DNA from: Aeromonas sp. RU39B
GTDB lineage: Bacteria; Pseudomonadota; Gammaproteobacteria; Enterobacterales; Aeromonadaceae
DNA: 64,000 nucleotides
Assembly: GCF_900156095.1 (NCBI RefSeq)
Contig: NZ_FTMJ01000011.1
Span: 1-64,000 of the forward strand
Direction of reading: 5' to 3'
The translations under genes were made by a program, and so were the position numbers. How positions within the stretch are numbered: position 1 is the first letter of the stretch; each line of letters begins with the position of its first letter. Below the pieces are notes generated by a model that ran no database searches, had not been told where the DNA came from, and saw only the letters and a program-made list of their open reading frames with translations. Shown one piece after another: positions 27,935-37,682 of the stretch.

Positions 27935-29452
27935 TCATTTGAGCCCTAGCCGCTGCGCCAGTCGGTGCAGGTTGCCCGGATCGATGCCGAGCTGGCGGGC
28001 GGTGGCAGCCCAGTTCTGATTGTGGGCCGCCAGCGTCTGGCGGATCAGCTGGCACTGGAAAGCCTCGGTGGCCTCTTTCAGTGCGACTGGTTGGGCTGGT
28101 TCAGGGGTTGCGGCCTGACTGTCGCTGCCGGTGGGAGCCGACTGGCTGAGAGTCAGATGGTGCGGGGTGATCACGGCCACCGCCTGATCCTGTTCGGCGC
28201 GGGCCAGCACGGCGGCGCGGTGGATGGCGTGCTCCAGCTCGCGCACATTGCCCGGCCAGTCATAGCGACTCAGCAGTGCCAGTGCATCGGCCTGCAGGGT
28301 CAGCCGCTCCAGCCCCATGGCGCTGCGGCAACGCTCCGCGAAGTACCCGGCCAGCAGGGGAATGTCCTCGCGTCGATCGCGCAGGGCCGGCGCCTGCAGT
28401 GGAAACACGCTGAGGCGGTGGTAAAGGTCGGAGCGAAAGCGGCCAGCCACTACCTCCTGTTTGAGGTCGCGGTTGGTGGCGGCCAGAATCCTTACATTAA
28501 CTTTCAACTGGTTATCGTCACCGATTCGCTGCAGGTCGCCATATTGCAGCACTCGCAGCAGTTTGGCCTGCAGCGACAGGGATAGTTCACCAATCTCGTC
28601 TAAAAACAGGGTGCCTTGATCGGCCAGCTCGAATTTACCGGCACGGTTGTGAATTGCGCCGGTAAACGCCCCCTTCACATGCCCAAACAGTTCGCTTTCG
28701 GCCACCGCATCGGGCAACGCAGCGCAGTTCAGGTAGACCAGCGGTTTGCCACTGCGGGGTGAGCCGCGATGAATGGCTTGGGCAATCAACTCCTTACCAA
28801 CACCGGTCTCACCGAGGATCAGCACATTGAGATCCGAGGCTGCCACCACCTTTATCTCGTGACGGAGCTGCCGCATGGCAGGGGCTTCACCGATCATCTC
28901 AACCTCATCACTGGCCGGACGGGTGCGCGGCGAGATAGGTTCAGGGTTTTGCCGTGCCAGACGCTCGAGCAGCAAGGCATTGGCCAGAGCGGCAGCCGCC
29001 AGGGCGCTAACCAGCCGCAACTCGCGGTCGGGGATCTCGTCGAACTGGTGGGGATTGAGCCCATCAATGGTCAGGGCACCAATCAGGGCGTCGTCGGAAA
29101 ACAGCGGCAAACCGATACAGGCGTGTACCTTGAGTGCCTCATGGTTGGGGATCAGCCCGTCATAGGGGTCGGGTAGCGTGCTATCCGTCGGGAAACGCAC
29201 CACGTCACCGGCCCGGGCGATGGCTTCGAGGCGAGGGTGCTCAATCAGTTTGAAGCGGCGCCCCAGCACATCCTGGCTCAACCCGTCGATGGCCAGCGGG
29301 ATGAACTGGCCGTTTTCATAGCGCAGCAGCGCCGAGGCATCGGAGGCCAGCAGTTCGCGCAGGCTGTGGATCAGGCGCTGAAAGCGGTCACGGTGGGAGA
29401 TCCCCTGCTGCAGATCGAGCGCGATACGCGCCAGGTTATAGGTCGAGAGCAT
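27935..29452 (-). CDS. norR: Nitric-oxide-responsive sigma-54 activator NorR
   Basis: A 505-residue enhancer-binding protein (E. coli 504). The N-terminal GAF domain (1-170) carries the NO-sensing non-haem iron region with LPDPYDGL and VHACIGLPL. The AAA+ domain (about 190-415) has GETGVGKE, the sigma-54 contact GAFTGA and [10 protein letters not shown] Fis-type HTH closes the protein ([21 protein letters not shown]). It activates norVW when iron binds NO. It is divergent from norV, with its binding sites between them. Confidence 0.95.
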   Translation of the reverse strand: MLSTYNLARIALDLQQGISHRDRFQRLIHSLRELLASDASALLRYENGQFIPLAIDGLSQDVLGRRFKLIEHPRLEAIARAGDVVRFPTDSTLPDPYDGLIPNHEALKVHACIGLPLFSDDALIGALTIDGLNPHQFDEIPDRELRLVSALAAAALANALLLERLARQNPEPISPRTRPASDEVEMIGEAPAMRQLRHEIKVVAASDLNVLILGETGVGKELIAQAIHRGSPRSGKPLVYLNCAALPDAVAESELFGHVKGAFTGAIHNRAGKFELADQGTLFLDEIGELSLSLQAKLLRVLQYGDLQRIGDDNQLKVNVRILAATNRDLKQEVVAGRFRSDLYHRLSVFPLQAPALRDRREDIPLLAGYFAERCRSAMGLERLTLQADALALLSRYDWPGNVRELEHAIHRAAVLARAEQDQAVAVITPHHLTLSQSAPTGSDSQAATPEPAQPVALKEATEAFQCQLIRQTLAAHNQNWAATARQLGIDPGNLHRLAQRLGLK

Positions 29453-29454
29453 GC

Positions 29455-29511
29455 TGTCAGATCGACAATGGATTGTGATAATGACAATAGAACGGCAATG
29501 TCATAAAGACA
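29455..29511 (+). promoter_or_regulatory. Three NorR enhancer sites
   Basis: Three copies of the NorR core GT-N7-AC, each flanked as T-GT...AC-A: GTCAGATCGAC at 29456-29466, GTGATAATGAC at 29475-29485 and GTCATAAAGAC at 29500-29510. E. coli norVW also has three sites, all needed for activation. The first touches the norR start codon region, so NorR may repress its own gene. Confidence 0.88.
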
Positions 29512-29552
29512 ATTTAAAAAATAAAATACAATAAAAACAATATATTATGTGT

Positions 29553-29567
29553 TGGCATGCCCCTTGC
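29553..29567 (+). promoter_or_regulatory. Sigma-54 promoter of norVW
   Basis: TGGCATG-CCCC-TTGC matches the -24/-12 consensus TGGCACG-N4-TTGC with one mismatch and the correct GG/GC spacing. It lies 42 bases downstream of the last NorR site and 45 bases before norV. Confidence 0.88.
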
Positions 29568-29612
29568 GATTGTAGGAGTAGAACGTTCCTATCGATTAGC
29601 AAGGAGACCAAG

Positions 29613-31067
29613 ATGTCTATTCACGTTAAAAACAACATTCGCTGGGTGGGTCAACGGGATTGGGAGGTGCGTGACTTCCACGGTACCGAATATAAAACCA
29701 CTCGTGGCACCAGCTATAACAGCTACCTGATCCGTGAAGAGAAAACCGTGCTTATCGACACGGTGGATCACAAGTTCAGCCGTGACTTTGTGCTCAATCT
29801 GGCGGCCGAGATCGATCTGGCCAGCATCGATGCGGTGGTGATCAACCACGCTGAAGAGGACCATGCCGGCGCCCTGACCGAGCTGATGGCTCGCATTCCC
29901 GGCACGCCCATCTATTGCACCCACAATGCGCTCGATTCCATCAACGGTCATCACCACCACCCGGAGTGGAATTTCCACACAGTTAAAACCGGTGACAGCC
30001 TGGATATCGGTAACGGCAAACAGCTGGTGTTTATCGAAACCCCCATGCTGCATTGGCCCGACAGCATGATGACCTACATGACCGGCGATGCCGTGCTGTT
30101 TTCCAACGACGCCTTTGGCCAGCACTACTGCGACGAGCATCTGTTCAACGATGAAGTCGATCAGATTGAGCTGATGGAGCAGTGCCTGCGTTACTACGCC
30201 AACATCCTCACCCCTTTCAGCCCGCTGGTGACCGCCAAGATTAAGGAGGTGCTCGGTTTCAACCTGCCGGTAGCGATGATTGCCACGTCGCACGGCATCG
30301 TCTGGCGCGATAATCCGACCCAGATCATTCACCAATACCTGGTTTGGGCTGATCAGTATCAGGAAGACCGCATCACGCTGTTTTACGACTCCATGTCGGG
30401 CAATACCCGAATGATGGCCGATGCCATTGCGCAGGGTATCCACGACGCCGACCCCGGTGTGGCGGTCAAGATCTACAACGTCGCCCGTCATGACAAGAAT
30501 GAAATCCTGGCCCAGGTATTCTGCTCCAAGGGGGTGCTGGTGGGCTCTTCGACCATGAACAACGTCATGATGCCCAAGGTCGCCGGCATGCTGGAAGAGA
30601 TCAGTGGTCTGCGTTTTCGGGGCAAGCGGGCGGCCGCCTTCGGTAGCTACGGCTGGACCGGCGGGGCAGTAGATCGCATCCAGACCCGCCTGATGGATGC
30701 CGGCTTTGATATCGCGGCATCGCTCAAGCTCACCTGGCGACCGGACGGCGCAGCGTTGGCCGAGTGCCGCAAATATGGCCGCCAGATTGCCCGCCGCTGG
30801 GCGCTGCATCCGCTCGGCTGCGCCACAGCGGCGCCCCGTGTTGAACATATGGTTGCCACCTCCGTGCTGCCACAAGCTGCAACGACCAGCGAAGAGAGCA
30901 TGATCTGCACCGTCTGCCAGTGGGTTTATGACCCGGCGCAGGGCGAGCCGGATCAGCAGGTCGCAGCAGGCACGCCTTGGGCCCAAGTGCCCGACAGCTT
31001 CCTCTGCCCGGGCTGCGGGATCGGCAAGGAGGTGTTCGAGCCCTGCGCGCAAGAGGTGGTGGCATGA
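29613..31067 (+). CDS. norV: Anaerobic nitric oxide reductase flavorubredoxin
   Basis: A 484-residue enzyme (E. coli 479) that reduces NO to N2O in the cytoplasm. The N-terminal beta-lactamase-fold domain has the di-iron ligands HAEEDHAG near 79. The flavodoxin domain starts at [15 protein letters not shown] near 255. A C-terminal rubredoxin (about 428-475) has CTVC and CPGC. The ATG at 29613 has AAGGAG upstream. It overlaps norW by four bases and is controlled by NorR and sigma-54. Confidence 0.96.
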   Translation: MSIHVKNNIRWVGQRDWEVRDFHGTEYKTTRGTSYNSYLIREEKTVLIDTVDHKFSRDFVLNLAAEIDLASIDAVVINHAEEDHAGALTELMARIPGTPIYCTHNALDSINGHHHHPEWNFHTVKTGDSLDIGNGKQLVFIETPMLHWPDSMMTYMTGDAVLFSNDAFGQHYCDEHLFNDEVDQIELMEQCLRYYANILTPFSPLVTAKIKEVLGFNLPVAMIATSHGIVWRDNPTQIIHQYLVWADQYQEDRITLFYDSMSGNTRMMADAIAQGIHDADPGVAVKIYNVARHDKNEILAQVFCSKGVLVGSSTMNNVMMPKVAGMLEEISGLRFRGKRAAAFGSYGWTGGAVDRIQTRLMDAGFDIAASLKLTWRPDGAALAECRKYGRQIARRWALHPLGCATAAPRVEHMVATSVLPQAATTSEESMICTVCQWVYDPAQGEPDQQVAAGTPWAQVPDSFLCPGCGIGKEVFEPCAQEVVA

Positions 31068-32197
31068 GTCGCGAAATCGTCATCGTGGGCGGCGGCTTTG
31101 CAGCCCAGCAACTGGTCAAGTCGCTGCGAAAGCGCGACGCACAGGCGCCCATTAGGCTAGTCACCGCCGATGCGGGAGATGAATACAACAAGCCGGATCT
31201 CAGCCATGTGATGAGTCGTGGCATGAGTGCCAGTGAGATGGTACGGGTCAGCGGCCCGGCGTTTGCCGAGCAGCATAGCCTCGCCTTGCAGCCGCACTGC
31301 CGGGTTGAACGTATCGACCGCGAGCGGCAACTGCTACACACCACTGACGGCGAGATCCCATACGGCCAACTGGTGCTGGCGACCGGAGCGAAGGCGCGGC
31401 GTCCCCCGTTTCCTGGCAGCGACGCGCTGATCACCCTTAACAGCCTGCAAGAGTATGCGGCGGCGCAGCCGGCGCTGGAGGCGGCCCGTCATGTGCTGGT
31501 GCTGGGTGGTGGTTTGATTGGTTGTGAGTTAGCGATGGATCTGGCCAGCAGCGGCCGTCAGGTGACGCTGGTGGATCTGGCGCCCAGTCTGTTGTCGGCC
31601 CTGCTGCCAGCGGCACTGGCCCAGCCGCTGCATCAGGCTCTGCTGGCGCAGGGGGGGCGGCTGTGTCTGGGGCAGGCCGTTGCCTCCATCACCCGTAATC
31701 CAGCCGGTGCTCAGGTGGTGCTGAGTCATGGTGAGCGGATTGCCTGCGATCAGGTAATTGCCGCAGTCGGGTTGGCCCCACGCACCGAGCTGGCCGCCAC
31801 GGCCGGGCTGGCGGTGGGTCGTGGCATCCGGGTCAATTCCCGGTTGCAGACCAGCGATCCGGTCATTTTTGCACTAGGGGATGGTATCGAGTGGCAGGGA
31901 CAGTGCCTGCCCTTTCTGCAGCCTATCGTGCTGGGGGCCAATGCCCTGGCCGCCACGCTGCTGGGCACGCCAACCGAGCTGGTGCTGCCGCCCATGCTCA
32001 TCAAGGTCAAGACGCCGCGCTACCCGATCCAGCTGGCAGGCCGCACTCGTGGTGACGATCTGCGCTGGCAGGTCGAATGGGATGGTGCCGGACTGCAGGC
32101 GCAGGCACTCGATGCCAGTGGCCAGCCTTGCGGCTTTGTGGTGGGCGGCAATCGCATGAGCGCGGCCTTCCCGCTGCTGCGCACACTGCCCCGTTAA
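31064..32197 (+). CDS. norW: NADH:flavorubredoxin reductase
   Basis: A 377-residue FAD enzyme that passes NADH electrons to the NorV rubredoxin centre. It has the FAD dinucleotide fold [19 protein letters not shown] at the start, the NAD-binding fold [19 protein letters not shown] near 145 and the second FAD motif [11 protein letters not shown] near 265. The start overlaps the norV stop, so translation is coupled. Confidence 0.94.
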   Translation: MSREIVIVGGGFAAQQLVKSLRKRDAQAPIRLVTADAGDEYNKPDLSHVMSRGMSASEMVRVSGPAFAEQHSLALQPHCRVERIDRERQLLHTTDGEIPYGQLVLATGAKARRPPFPGSDALITLNSLQEYAAAQPALEAARHVLVLGGGLIGCELAMDLASSGRQVTLVDLAPSLLSALLPAALAQPLHQALLAQGGRLCLGQAVASITRNPAGAQVVLSHGERIACDQVIAAVGLAPRTELAATAGLAVGRGIRVNSRLQTSDPVIFALGDGIEWQGQCLPFLQPIVLGANALAATLLGTPTELVLPPMLIKVKTPRYPIQLAGRTRGDDLRWQVEWDGAGLQAQALDASGQPCGFVVGGNRMSAAFPLLRTLPR

Positions 32198-32242
32198 TGT
32201 GTATTTACTGTTGGCCGGGGTGCCCGGCCCGAGGAGTTATCC

Positions 32243-32581
32243 ATGCTGCATCTTATTCCTGCCCAGTTTGCGGTGCGTCGCTCAACCCCGTTTTTCACAC
32301 CTGACAACGTGCCGCAGGCACTGCTTAGTCATCACAACACCGCTGCCGGTGTATATGGTCAGCTCTGCGTCATGGCTGGCTCGGTCACTTACTACGGCTT
32401 TGCCAACGAGCAGTCGAGCGAGCCTGAACGGGTGATCACCCTGCATGCCGGCCAGTTTGCTGTCAGCCCGCCGCAATACTGGCACCGGGTTGAGCTGTCG
32501 CCTGATGCCCGTTTCAATATCCACTTCTGGGCCGAGCCGGCGCAGGCGCAAGGGCCGCTCTATCAAGGACGGACTGGCTAG
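32243..32581 (+). CDS. YeaR-like DUF1971 cupin
   Basis: A 112-residue small beta-barrel protein resembling E. coli YeaR: MLHLIPAQFAVRRSTPFFT, VMAGSVTYYGFANEQSSEPERVI, AGQFAVSPPQYWHRVELS. DUF1971 is a cupin-like fold also found beside the tellurite methyltransferase TehB. E. coli yeaR is induced by nitrate and NO, which fits its place 46 bp after norW. GAGGAG stands before the ATG. Its biochemical role is unknown. Confidence 0.85.
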   Translation: MLHLIPAQFAVRRSTPFFTPDNVPQALLSHHNTAAGVYGQLCVMAGSVTYYGFANEQSSEPERVITLHAGQFAVSPPQYWHRVELSPDARFNIHFWAEPAQAQGPLYQGRTG

Positions 32582-32591
32582 GAGGTGTGCC

Positions 32592-33143
32592 ATGGTAAGC
32601 TTTGCCGATCCGGAACGTCTGAGCGTTATCTTCGATTCACCGCAGCGTGAAGAGTGGCAAAAGAGCCGCCAGATCATCGCGCGGCTAGGGTTGACGCCGA
32701 CCATGCGCATTGCCGATGTGGGGGCGGGCACCGGTTATTTCAGTCGCCAGTTTGCTGCGCTGCTGCCAAAGGGGCGGGTTTATGCCATCGACAGTGAGCC
32801 CAATATGGTGGCGCATATGCGGCGGCGCTTTGCCGATGAGCAGATCGGTAATATCGAGGTGCGTCTGAGCGAGCCCGATCATCCGGCGCTGCCGGCCGAG
32901 TTGGACTGGGTCTTTCTGGCCAACGTCTATCGTTTTATCTCGCAGCGGCGGGCGTTTTTAGCGCAGATCTACGCCGGGATGCCCTCCGGAGCGCGCCTGA
33001 TGCTGGTGGATCTGGCAACCGTCCACGCTGCTCCTTCGCCGGATCAGGTGATGGATGAGCTCAAGGCGGTCGGGTTTGAGCTGCGAGAGCTGGACATGCA
33101 CACCTGTCCGACCCACTACCTGCTGCAGGCGCGCAAGCCGTAA
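32592..33143 (+). CDS. SAM-dependent class I methyltransferase
   Basis: A 183-residue methyltransferase with the SAM motif MRIADVGAGTGYFSRQFA near 40, an acidic-tip motif VYAIDSEPNM near 65 and the substrate-side VFLANVYRFI near 105. The substrate is unknown. It begins ten bases after the DUF1971 gene, a pairing that recalls the DUF1971-methyltransferase fusion in some TehB proteins, although this enzyme looks more like the UbiE/Methyltransf_11 group. AGGAGG precedes the start. Confidence 0.8.
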   Translation: MVSFADPERLSVIFDSPQREEWQKSRQIIARLGLTPTMRIADVGAGTGYFSRQFAALLPKGRVYAIDSEPNMVAHMRRRFADEQIGNIEVRLSEPDHPALPAELDWVFLANVYRFISQRRAFLAQIYAGMPSGARLMLVDLATVHAAPSPDQVMDELKAVGFELRELDMHTCPTHYLLQARKP

Positions 33144-33212
33144 GCTGGTCACAGATCAAAATCGTCAACTCAGATGTCTGTTATCTTTCCCTCCTCGTGT
33201 GGGGAGGGATGG

Positions 33213-34424
33213 ATGACCGGGATCGAGAGTCTGACGCTGGCAGCCGGGTTTTTGCTGCTGCTCTGCTGTCTGTGGCCGTGGCAACGCGGGGAACGGATCG
33301 TGGTCGGCATGCTGCTGGCAGGTTGGCTGGTGGCGGCCGATACCGCCCATTGGCTGGCGCTTGGTGCTCTGCTGATGCCTACCGCTTGGTGGCTAAGGCG
33401 ATGTCCCGACTGGCATCCCACCCGTTTGTCAGCCAAGGTGCTGCGTGAAAGCGTGCGCTGGGGATTGCTCGTCGCCTGGGGCGCCGTCACGCTGCAATAC
33501 CTGCTCTATATCTGGCAGCTGGGCCGTGGTGACACGCCACTACTGGCCCGCCCCGATATTGTCGATGCCTTCCTGCCTATCGCCGGTGGACTGGGTCTGC
33601 GCGCCTGGAGTCAGCTTGGTATCACCGACCCGCACCATCCTGCTGCCATGGTGACCGTGCTGGTGCTCAGCCTGTCGGCGCTGCTGCTTGGGCGCAGTTT
33701 CTGCAGTTGGGCGTGTCCGGTCGGGCTGGTGGGCGAAGGGCTGCATCGCCTTCGCAGTCGCTTGATACCGGGCGAGTGGATGCCGCCGCGCTGGCTGGAC
33801 GGGCTGCTGCGAGCCCAGAAATTTCTGGTGCTGGGCTTTTTGCTGTTTGTGATCCTGCTGGCGGTGCCCAGTGCAGCCTTGCCCGGTTATCTGGCCAGTG
33901 CCTACCATCAGGCGGCTGATATGAAGATGGGGGCTTTTTTCTTTACCCTGTCGCCGGTTGCGGCCCTCTGCCTCGGCTGGGTCGTGCTGTTAACGGCCAG
34001 CTTCCGGCAAGGTTTTTGCCGTTATTTGTGCCCTTACGGCGCCTGGCTCGGCATGCTGGGCTGGCTCTCACCCTTACGCATTCGCCGCGACTCGGGCCGT
34101 TGCCTGCGCAGTGAAGGGCACGACTGCGATAAGTGCAGCCGGGCTTGCCCGTCACGGATCCCGGTGCATCAGCTGATTGCGGTGCGCACCCTGGCGTGTA
34201 GCGATTGCCGCAGTTGCATTGATGCCTGTCCCAAGCGGGCCGATGCCTTGCATCTGGGAACGTCCCAGATCCGTATTCCCGCTGCCCGCCAGCTGGCCCT
34301 GCTCTGCCTGTTTTTGTTTGTGTTGCCGCTATTCGCCTACGGTGTTTTGCATCTGTGGGTGAGCCAGACTCCCCTCCAGATGCGTCGTCATCTGCTGGAA
34401 ATCCTCTCCACCCTCTCTCATTGA
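33213..34424 (+). CDS. Membrane polyferredoxin, NapH/NosR/CcoG-like
   Basis: A 403-residue membrane protein with about six hydrophobic helices. Two membrane Cys motifs, FCSWACPVG near 165 and FCRYLCPYG near 270, precede a double 4Fe-4S domain with CDKCSRACPSRIP and CSDCRSCIDACPKRAD (about 300-345). Such proteins move electrons across or along the inner membrane, as NapH and NosR do in nitrate and N2O reduction. The ATG at 33213 has GGAGG upstream; the earlier ATG at 33174 has none. It lies 69 bp after the methyltransferase gene. Confidence 0.8.
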   Translation: MTGIESLTLAAGFLLLLCCLWPWQRGERIVVGMLLAGWLVAADTAHWLALGALLMPTAWWLRRCPDWHPTRLSAKVLRESVRWGLLVAWGAVTLQYLLYIWQLGRGDTPLLARPDIVDAFLPIAGGLGLRAWSQLGITDPHHPAAMVTVLVLSLSALLLGRSFCSWACPVGLVGEGLHRLRSRLIPGEWMPPRWLDGLLRAQKFLVLGFLLFVILLAVPSAALPGYLASAYHQAADMKMGAFFFTLSPVAALCLGWVVLLTASFRQGFCRYLCPYGAWLGMLGWLSPLRIRRDSGRCLRSEGHDCDKCSRACPSRIPVHQLIAVRTLACSDCRSCIDACPKRADALHLGTSQIRIPAARQLALLCLFLFVLPLFAYGVLHLWVSQTPLQMRRHLLEILSTLSH

Positions 34425-34506
34425 CTCGCTTGGCAAGCCCCGTTGGCGCCGTTTTTCCGTAGCCTGGAAATGTGGCGCCATAGCGGCTATCTGCTCGCTA
34501 AGCCTT

Positions 34507-34524
34507 GCCAGCGCTGGCTTTTAA
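34507..34524 (+). terminator. Possible terminator after the polyferredoxin gene
   Basis: The perfect palindrome GCCAGCGCTGGC (34507-34518) is followed by TTTTAATAATTTTT. Another inverted repeat, TGGCGCC (34444-34450) with GGCGCCA (34474-34480), lies closer to the stop. Confidence 0.55.
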
Positions 34525-34540
34525 TAATTTTTAATAAGGT

Positions 34541-34930
34541 TTTTTAACGCTACATCCCGCAAATCGGGTGGTAGTGTTCGTCCTGTCCCCGGCCTGGTTG
34601 GCGGTGATGAAGTAAAACGGTGCCTTGATGCCTCCACCGGTCTGCAGGTCAGATTCGTGGCATGGATGTCTTCTTTGGGTAGGCGTGTCGATGAATCGAC
34701 ACACGACAAGACGCACTAACAAACACTGATATAGCGCAAGAGACAGGGTGACCGGTGTTGTGCCGTAAGCAAACACAGGTCCGGTCGGGTTCGCCAACGC
34801 AGGCGAATCGGACAACAAGGTTTACCGGTGGCGGGATGTCCCACGGCTCGGGTGTCGCCAAAGGCTCCCGTCACCGGTACTTAACTCCCTGGCTCGATAC
34901 CGAATCCGTCTAGTTGAGTGAGGAATATTC
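34541..34930 (+). ncRNA. Hairpin-rich non-coding leader of unknown class
   Basis: This 390-bp stretch has no credible gene but a series of helices: GTGTCGAT/ATCGACAC (34685-34702), GACCGG/CCGGTC (34750-34786), TTCGCC/GGCGAA (34790-34807) and a 13-bp stem 34824-34836 with 34866-34878. ACCGGT recurs in several of them. It directly precedes a small exported-protein gene whose ATG lies 53 bases after the last stem. It matches no RNA I know: not RNase P, tmRNA, 6S, 4.5S or the common riboswitches. Confidence 0.45.
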
Positions 34931-35266
34931 ATGAAAGTCAGCAAACTTGCCCTTCTCTGCCTGGTTGTTTTCGCCGGCAGCGCCGTTGCCAAATCTCATC
35001 ACGTGGCGCACAGCAGCCACGAGCGTCATCCTTATGCCCAAGCCGGTGCTTACACCGGTGAAGATATGCTGCTCAACGCCGAAAGCGATGATGGCAAAAT
35101 CCAGTTCCACCGCGATACCGATGGCAGCGCCTTCATCAATGGCGAAGCGGCCAAGAAGGTGAACGCTCATCTGTATAGCTGGTCCGATATCACCGTTGAT
35201 ACCTCGACCAACGCCATGAGCTGGCACGATAGCGCCGGCAACGGTGGTCAACTGCACAAGTCCTGA
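34931..35266 (+). CDS. Small exported protein, unknown function
   Basis: A 111-residue protein with a clear signal peptide (MKVSKLALLCLVVFAGSAVA, cleavage after residue 20), then a His-rich start KSHHVAHSSHERHP. The mature part is polar and acidic with AYTGEDMLLNAESDDGKIQF and AINGEAAKKVNAH-like segments. No family is recognised. Histidines at the new N-terminus could bind metal. GAGGA precedes the ATG and a strong terminator follows, so it is a single-gene unit behind the structured leader. Confidence 0.7.
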   Translation: MKVSKLALLCLVVFAGSAVAKSHHVAHSSHERHPYAQAGAYTGEDMLLNAESDDGKIQFHRDTDGSAFINGEAAKKVNAHLYSWSDITVDTSTNAMSWHDSAGNGGQLHKS

Positions 35267-35310
35267 TTCCATACCTTACACCCGTGGTCCGGGTGTCTGT
35301 CAGCCTGTTT

Positions 35311-35341
35311 GCCCCATATCTCCTAGTTATGGGGCCTTTTT
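35311..35341 (+). terminator. Terminator of the small exported protein gene
   Basis: GCCCCATA (35311-35318) pairs with TATGGGGC (35328-35335) and is followed by CTTTTTG. Confidence 0.88.
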
Positions 35342-35433
35342 GTTTCTACCCCTCGCCATTTTGCACGTCCTGAATCCCTCTCCTAGACTCATCTTCGGAT
35401 GACTCTCATTACAACGTGGATAAGGAGTTCCCG

Positions 35434-37467
35434 ATGCGTCTCCACTCGATTCGCGTGCAAATGATTTTGCCAGTGGCTTTTCTGGCGTTGATCTTGGTCG
35501 GTTTGCTGATGTTCATGCTGCTGATGACCCGGGTTCAGCATGATGCGATGCGGCGACAGGCTGAGAACTATTTTGAAGCCGTTTCTGTGGTGCTCAATGC
35601 TGACCGCGATATCTACCAAGCGCTGATCGCTCAAGAGCGGTTAGTCAATGGTGAGGGCAAGGCAGAGGAAAATCAGGCCGATTTTGATGAAAATGCTCAG
35701 CAGGTGTTTGATCGTTTTCAGAAATTTCGTGCTTATCTGGTGGATGAACCAGAAGTGCTGACTCCTTTTGCCAATTTCGATGTCTTGTATCAGGAGTGGC
35801 TTGATGCGAGTCGCTCCCTCAATACCTCTTTTGCTGCCGGACAAGCGTTGTCGGGGAGCTTGCAGGAGCAGGACAACAAGTTCCAATCGATTCGCAACAT
35901 GCTGGACGATGCTGGTGAGCGGCTGCGCAAGCATACTGCAGAGAAGAAGGCTGACCCCTCTACGGGAGACGACTTGCAGCAGTATGTGGAGGCTATTTCC
36001 GAGATCCTTAACGCTGACCGTGATCTCTATCAGGCTCGGCTGGCATTACAGAAGATTGCGGATGGTTCGGGCAGTTTTGAGGACAATCGAGCATTCTTTG
36101 AAGAGAATATTCAGCAAGCGCTGCAGCGCTTTCACAACTATCGCAGTTACCTGATCCGAGAGCCGGAACTTATCAAGCCTTATGAGAAGTTCGATGTTCA
36201 GTTCAATGACTGGGTGCAGCAGAGTCGCGCATTGCTCGACTCACCCCCAGCCAAGACGCAGTCCAAGATTCCACAAGCCAAGGCCACCGCAGATGAGCGT
36301 TTTTCCGCTATCCGTGAAGTGCTGGATAAAGCCGGTGAAGCAATCAAAGACCACGCTCGCGATCAAAAAGATGCAGTCAGAGCGAAGATTGATCGTTATC
36401 AGCAGATTGCTATGGTGGTGATTGCCATCGCATTCATGCTGGCCCTTGTAGTGGGCTATTACGTGCCTTTGGTTTTGACTCGCAACGTACAACACATGAC
36501 CCGTCGTATTCGTGAAATAGCGGAAGGCGATGGGGATCTAACTCAGCGCATAGCATCTCGTTCGCGCGACGAACTGGGCGATCTGGCCCGCGAGTTTGAC
36601 GGTTTTGTCGAGCATCTGCGTGGCATTATCAGCAGCATTCAAACCCAGTCGGTGACACTCGGTGGCATGACCGGTGAACTTAACACCGTCTCGCAGCAAG
36701 CCGGTCAGATCAGCCATCGACTGGTGACCGCATCAGATTCGATCGTCAGTGCCGGTAATCAGATGAACGTCTCCAACCAGCAGATGGCCGATCTGGCCAA
36801 GGGGACGGCCGAGGAAGCCCACCACTCCAGCCGCTTGACCCATCAGGGGGTGAATGCGATCAACGCCTCCCACCAGGCTATCGGGCGGTTGGAGTCGGAT
36901 ATTGAGCTGGCTCTCACTCGATCTGGCGATCTGGAGCAGAGTTCGGCAGCCATCGCCTCGGTGCTCGAGGTGATTCGCAAGATTGCCGAGCAGACTAACT
37001 TGCTGGCTCTGAACGCCGCCATTGAAGCGGCTCGGGCCGGTGAGCAGGGGCGCGGCTTTGCCGTGGTGGCCGATGAGGTACGTACTCTTGCCAACCGTAC
37101 TCAGCAGAGCACCAGCGAGATCGAGAGCATGATTGAGCGGCTTAAGAGCAGTGTGGCCGAGTCGGCGACCGCTATTCGTAATAGCCGCACCAACGTCGAA
37201 AGCACGGTGACCAATATCAACGAAGTCAGCAGTGTGTTCGACACCCTGAGCGCCTCGTTTGACAAGGTGCAAGAGATGGCGGCTCATACCGCACTGGCGA
37301 CCGACGAGCAGGCCAAGGTGTCACACCATATCAGCGCCAATCTTGTTGATCTGCGCGAGCAGACTGATGGCGTGCGCGCCATGTCAGATCAGGTGCAGAG
37401 CCAGTCGCAGCAGATCTCCTCGCTGTATCAGGAGCTGCGTCGTCAGGTAGAAAGTTTTAAGGTGTAG
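35434..37467 (+). CDS. Methyl-accepting chemotaxis protein with duplicated sensor module
   Basis: A 677-residue chemoreceptor. TM1 is at 10-31 and TM2 at 325-346. The long periplasmic region holds two alike helical modules, 45-172 and 182-313, each with LNADRD(I/L)YQA and F.E.....RF..(F/Y)R.YL. This recalls HBM-type double four-helix sensors, which bind organic acids in Pseudomonas. HAMP follows (about 347-400), then the signalling hairpin with [39 protein letters not shown] precedes the ATG. The ligand is unknown. Confidence 0.88.
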   Translation: MRLHSIRVQMILPVAFLALILVGLLMFMLLMTRVQHDAMRRQAENYFEAVSVVLNADRDIYQALIAQERLVNGEGKAEENQADFDENAQQVFDRFQKFRAYLVDEPEVLTPFANFDVLYQEWLDASRSLNTSFAAGQALSGSLQEQDNKFQSIRNMLDDAGERLRKHTAEKKADPSTGDDLQQYVEAISEILNADRDLYQARLALQKIADGSGSFEDNRAFFEENIQQALQRFHNYRSYLIREPELIKPYEKFDVQFNDWVQQSRALLDSPPAKTQSKIPQAKATADERFSAIREVLDKAGEAIKDHARDQKDAVRAKIDRYQQIAMVVIAIAFMLALVVGYYVPLVLTRNVQHMTRRIREIAEGDGDLTQRIASRSRDELGDLAREFDGFVEHLRGIISSIQTQSVTLGGMTGELNTVSQQAGQISHRLVTASDSIVSAGNQMNVSNQQMADLAKGTAEEAHHSSRLTHQGVNAINASHQAIGRLESDIELALTRSGDLEQSSAAIASVLEVIRKIAEQTNLLALNAAIEAARAGEQGRGFAVVADEVRTLANRTQQSTSEIESMIERLKSSVAESATAIRNSRTNVESTVTNINEVSSVFDTLSASFDKVQEMAAHTALATDEQAKVSHHISANLVDLREQTDGVRAMSDQVQSQSQQISSLYQELRRQVESFKV

Positions 37468-37484
37468 GTTTAGCTATGCAGATA

Positions 37485-37512
37485 AAAAGGCGCTGTTTGG
37501 CGCCTTTTGTTT
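37485..37512 (+). terminator. Chemoreceptor gene terminator
   Basis: AAAAGGCGC (37485-37493) pairs with GCGCCTTTT (37500-37508), loop TGTTTG, then GTTTG. It is almost the same sequence as the terminator at 38179-38202. Confidence 0.85.
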
Positions 37513-37607
37513 GTCCTGATATGAGGTCGGTCACATCGCACTTATTTCCTGGGTTACGGGAGTGAAATGAGACTGGTTACGCCTGAGGCTATATGGTTAA
37601 CTCATTG

Positions 37608-37636
37608 AGTATTAAGGCTTTAAAAGCCTTAATACT
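37608..37636. promoter_or_regulatory. Perfect 29-bp palindrome upstream of the DUF2846 lipoprotein gene
   Basis: AGTATTAAGGCTTT (37608-37621), one central A, then its exact complement AAAGCCTTAATACT (37623-37636). It lies 46 bases before the lipoprotein start and has no T tract, so an operator or a 5'-UTR hairpin is likelier than a terminator. Confidence 0.6.
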
Positions 37637-37682
37637 GATAACTACATAAATTTCAGGCTAAATAAAAAGCGGAGAATAACCC

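Noticed and set aside
29589..31052. A 487-codon open frame on the minus strand
   Set aside because: Antisense to norV, which has all catalytic motifs; the minus-strand product resembles nothing.
34531..34818. A 95-codon minus-strand frame over the structured leader
   Set aside because: Contains a fairly protein-like segment (GGGIKAPFYFITANQAGDR), but no ribosome site and no recognisable domain, and it runs across strong hairpins. Such text often arises antisense to conserved RNA, so it is kept only as a test in the leader finding.
34541..34930. RNase P RNA, tmRNA, 6S RNA or cobalamin riboswitch
   Set aside because: None of the diagnostic cores was found (for example GAGGAAAGTCC for RNase P, or the tmRNA tag and acceptor ends), on either strand.
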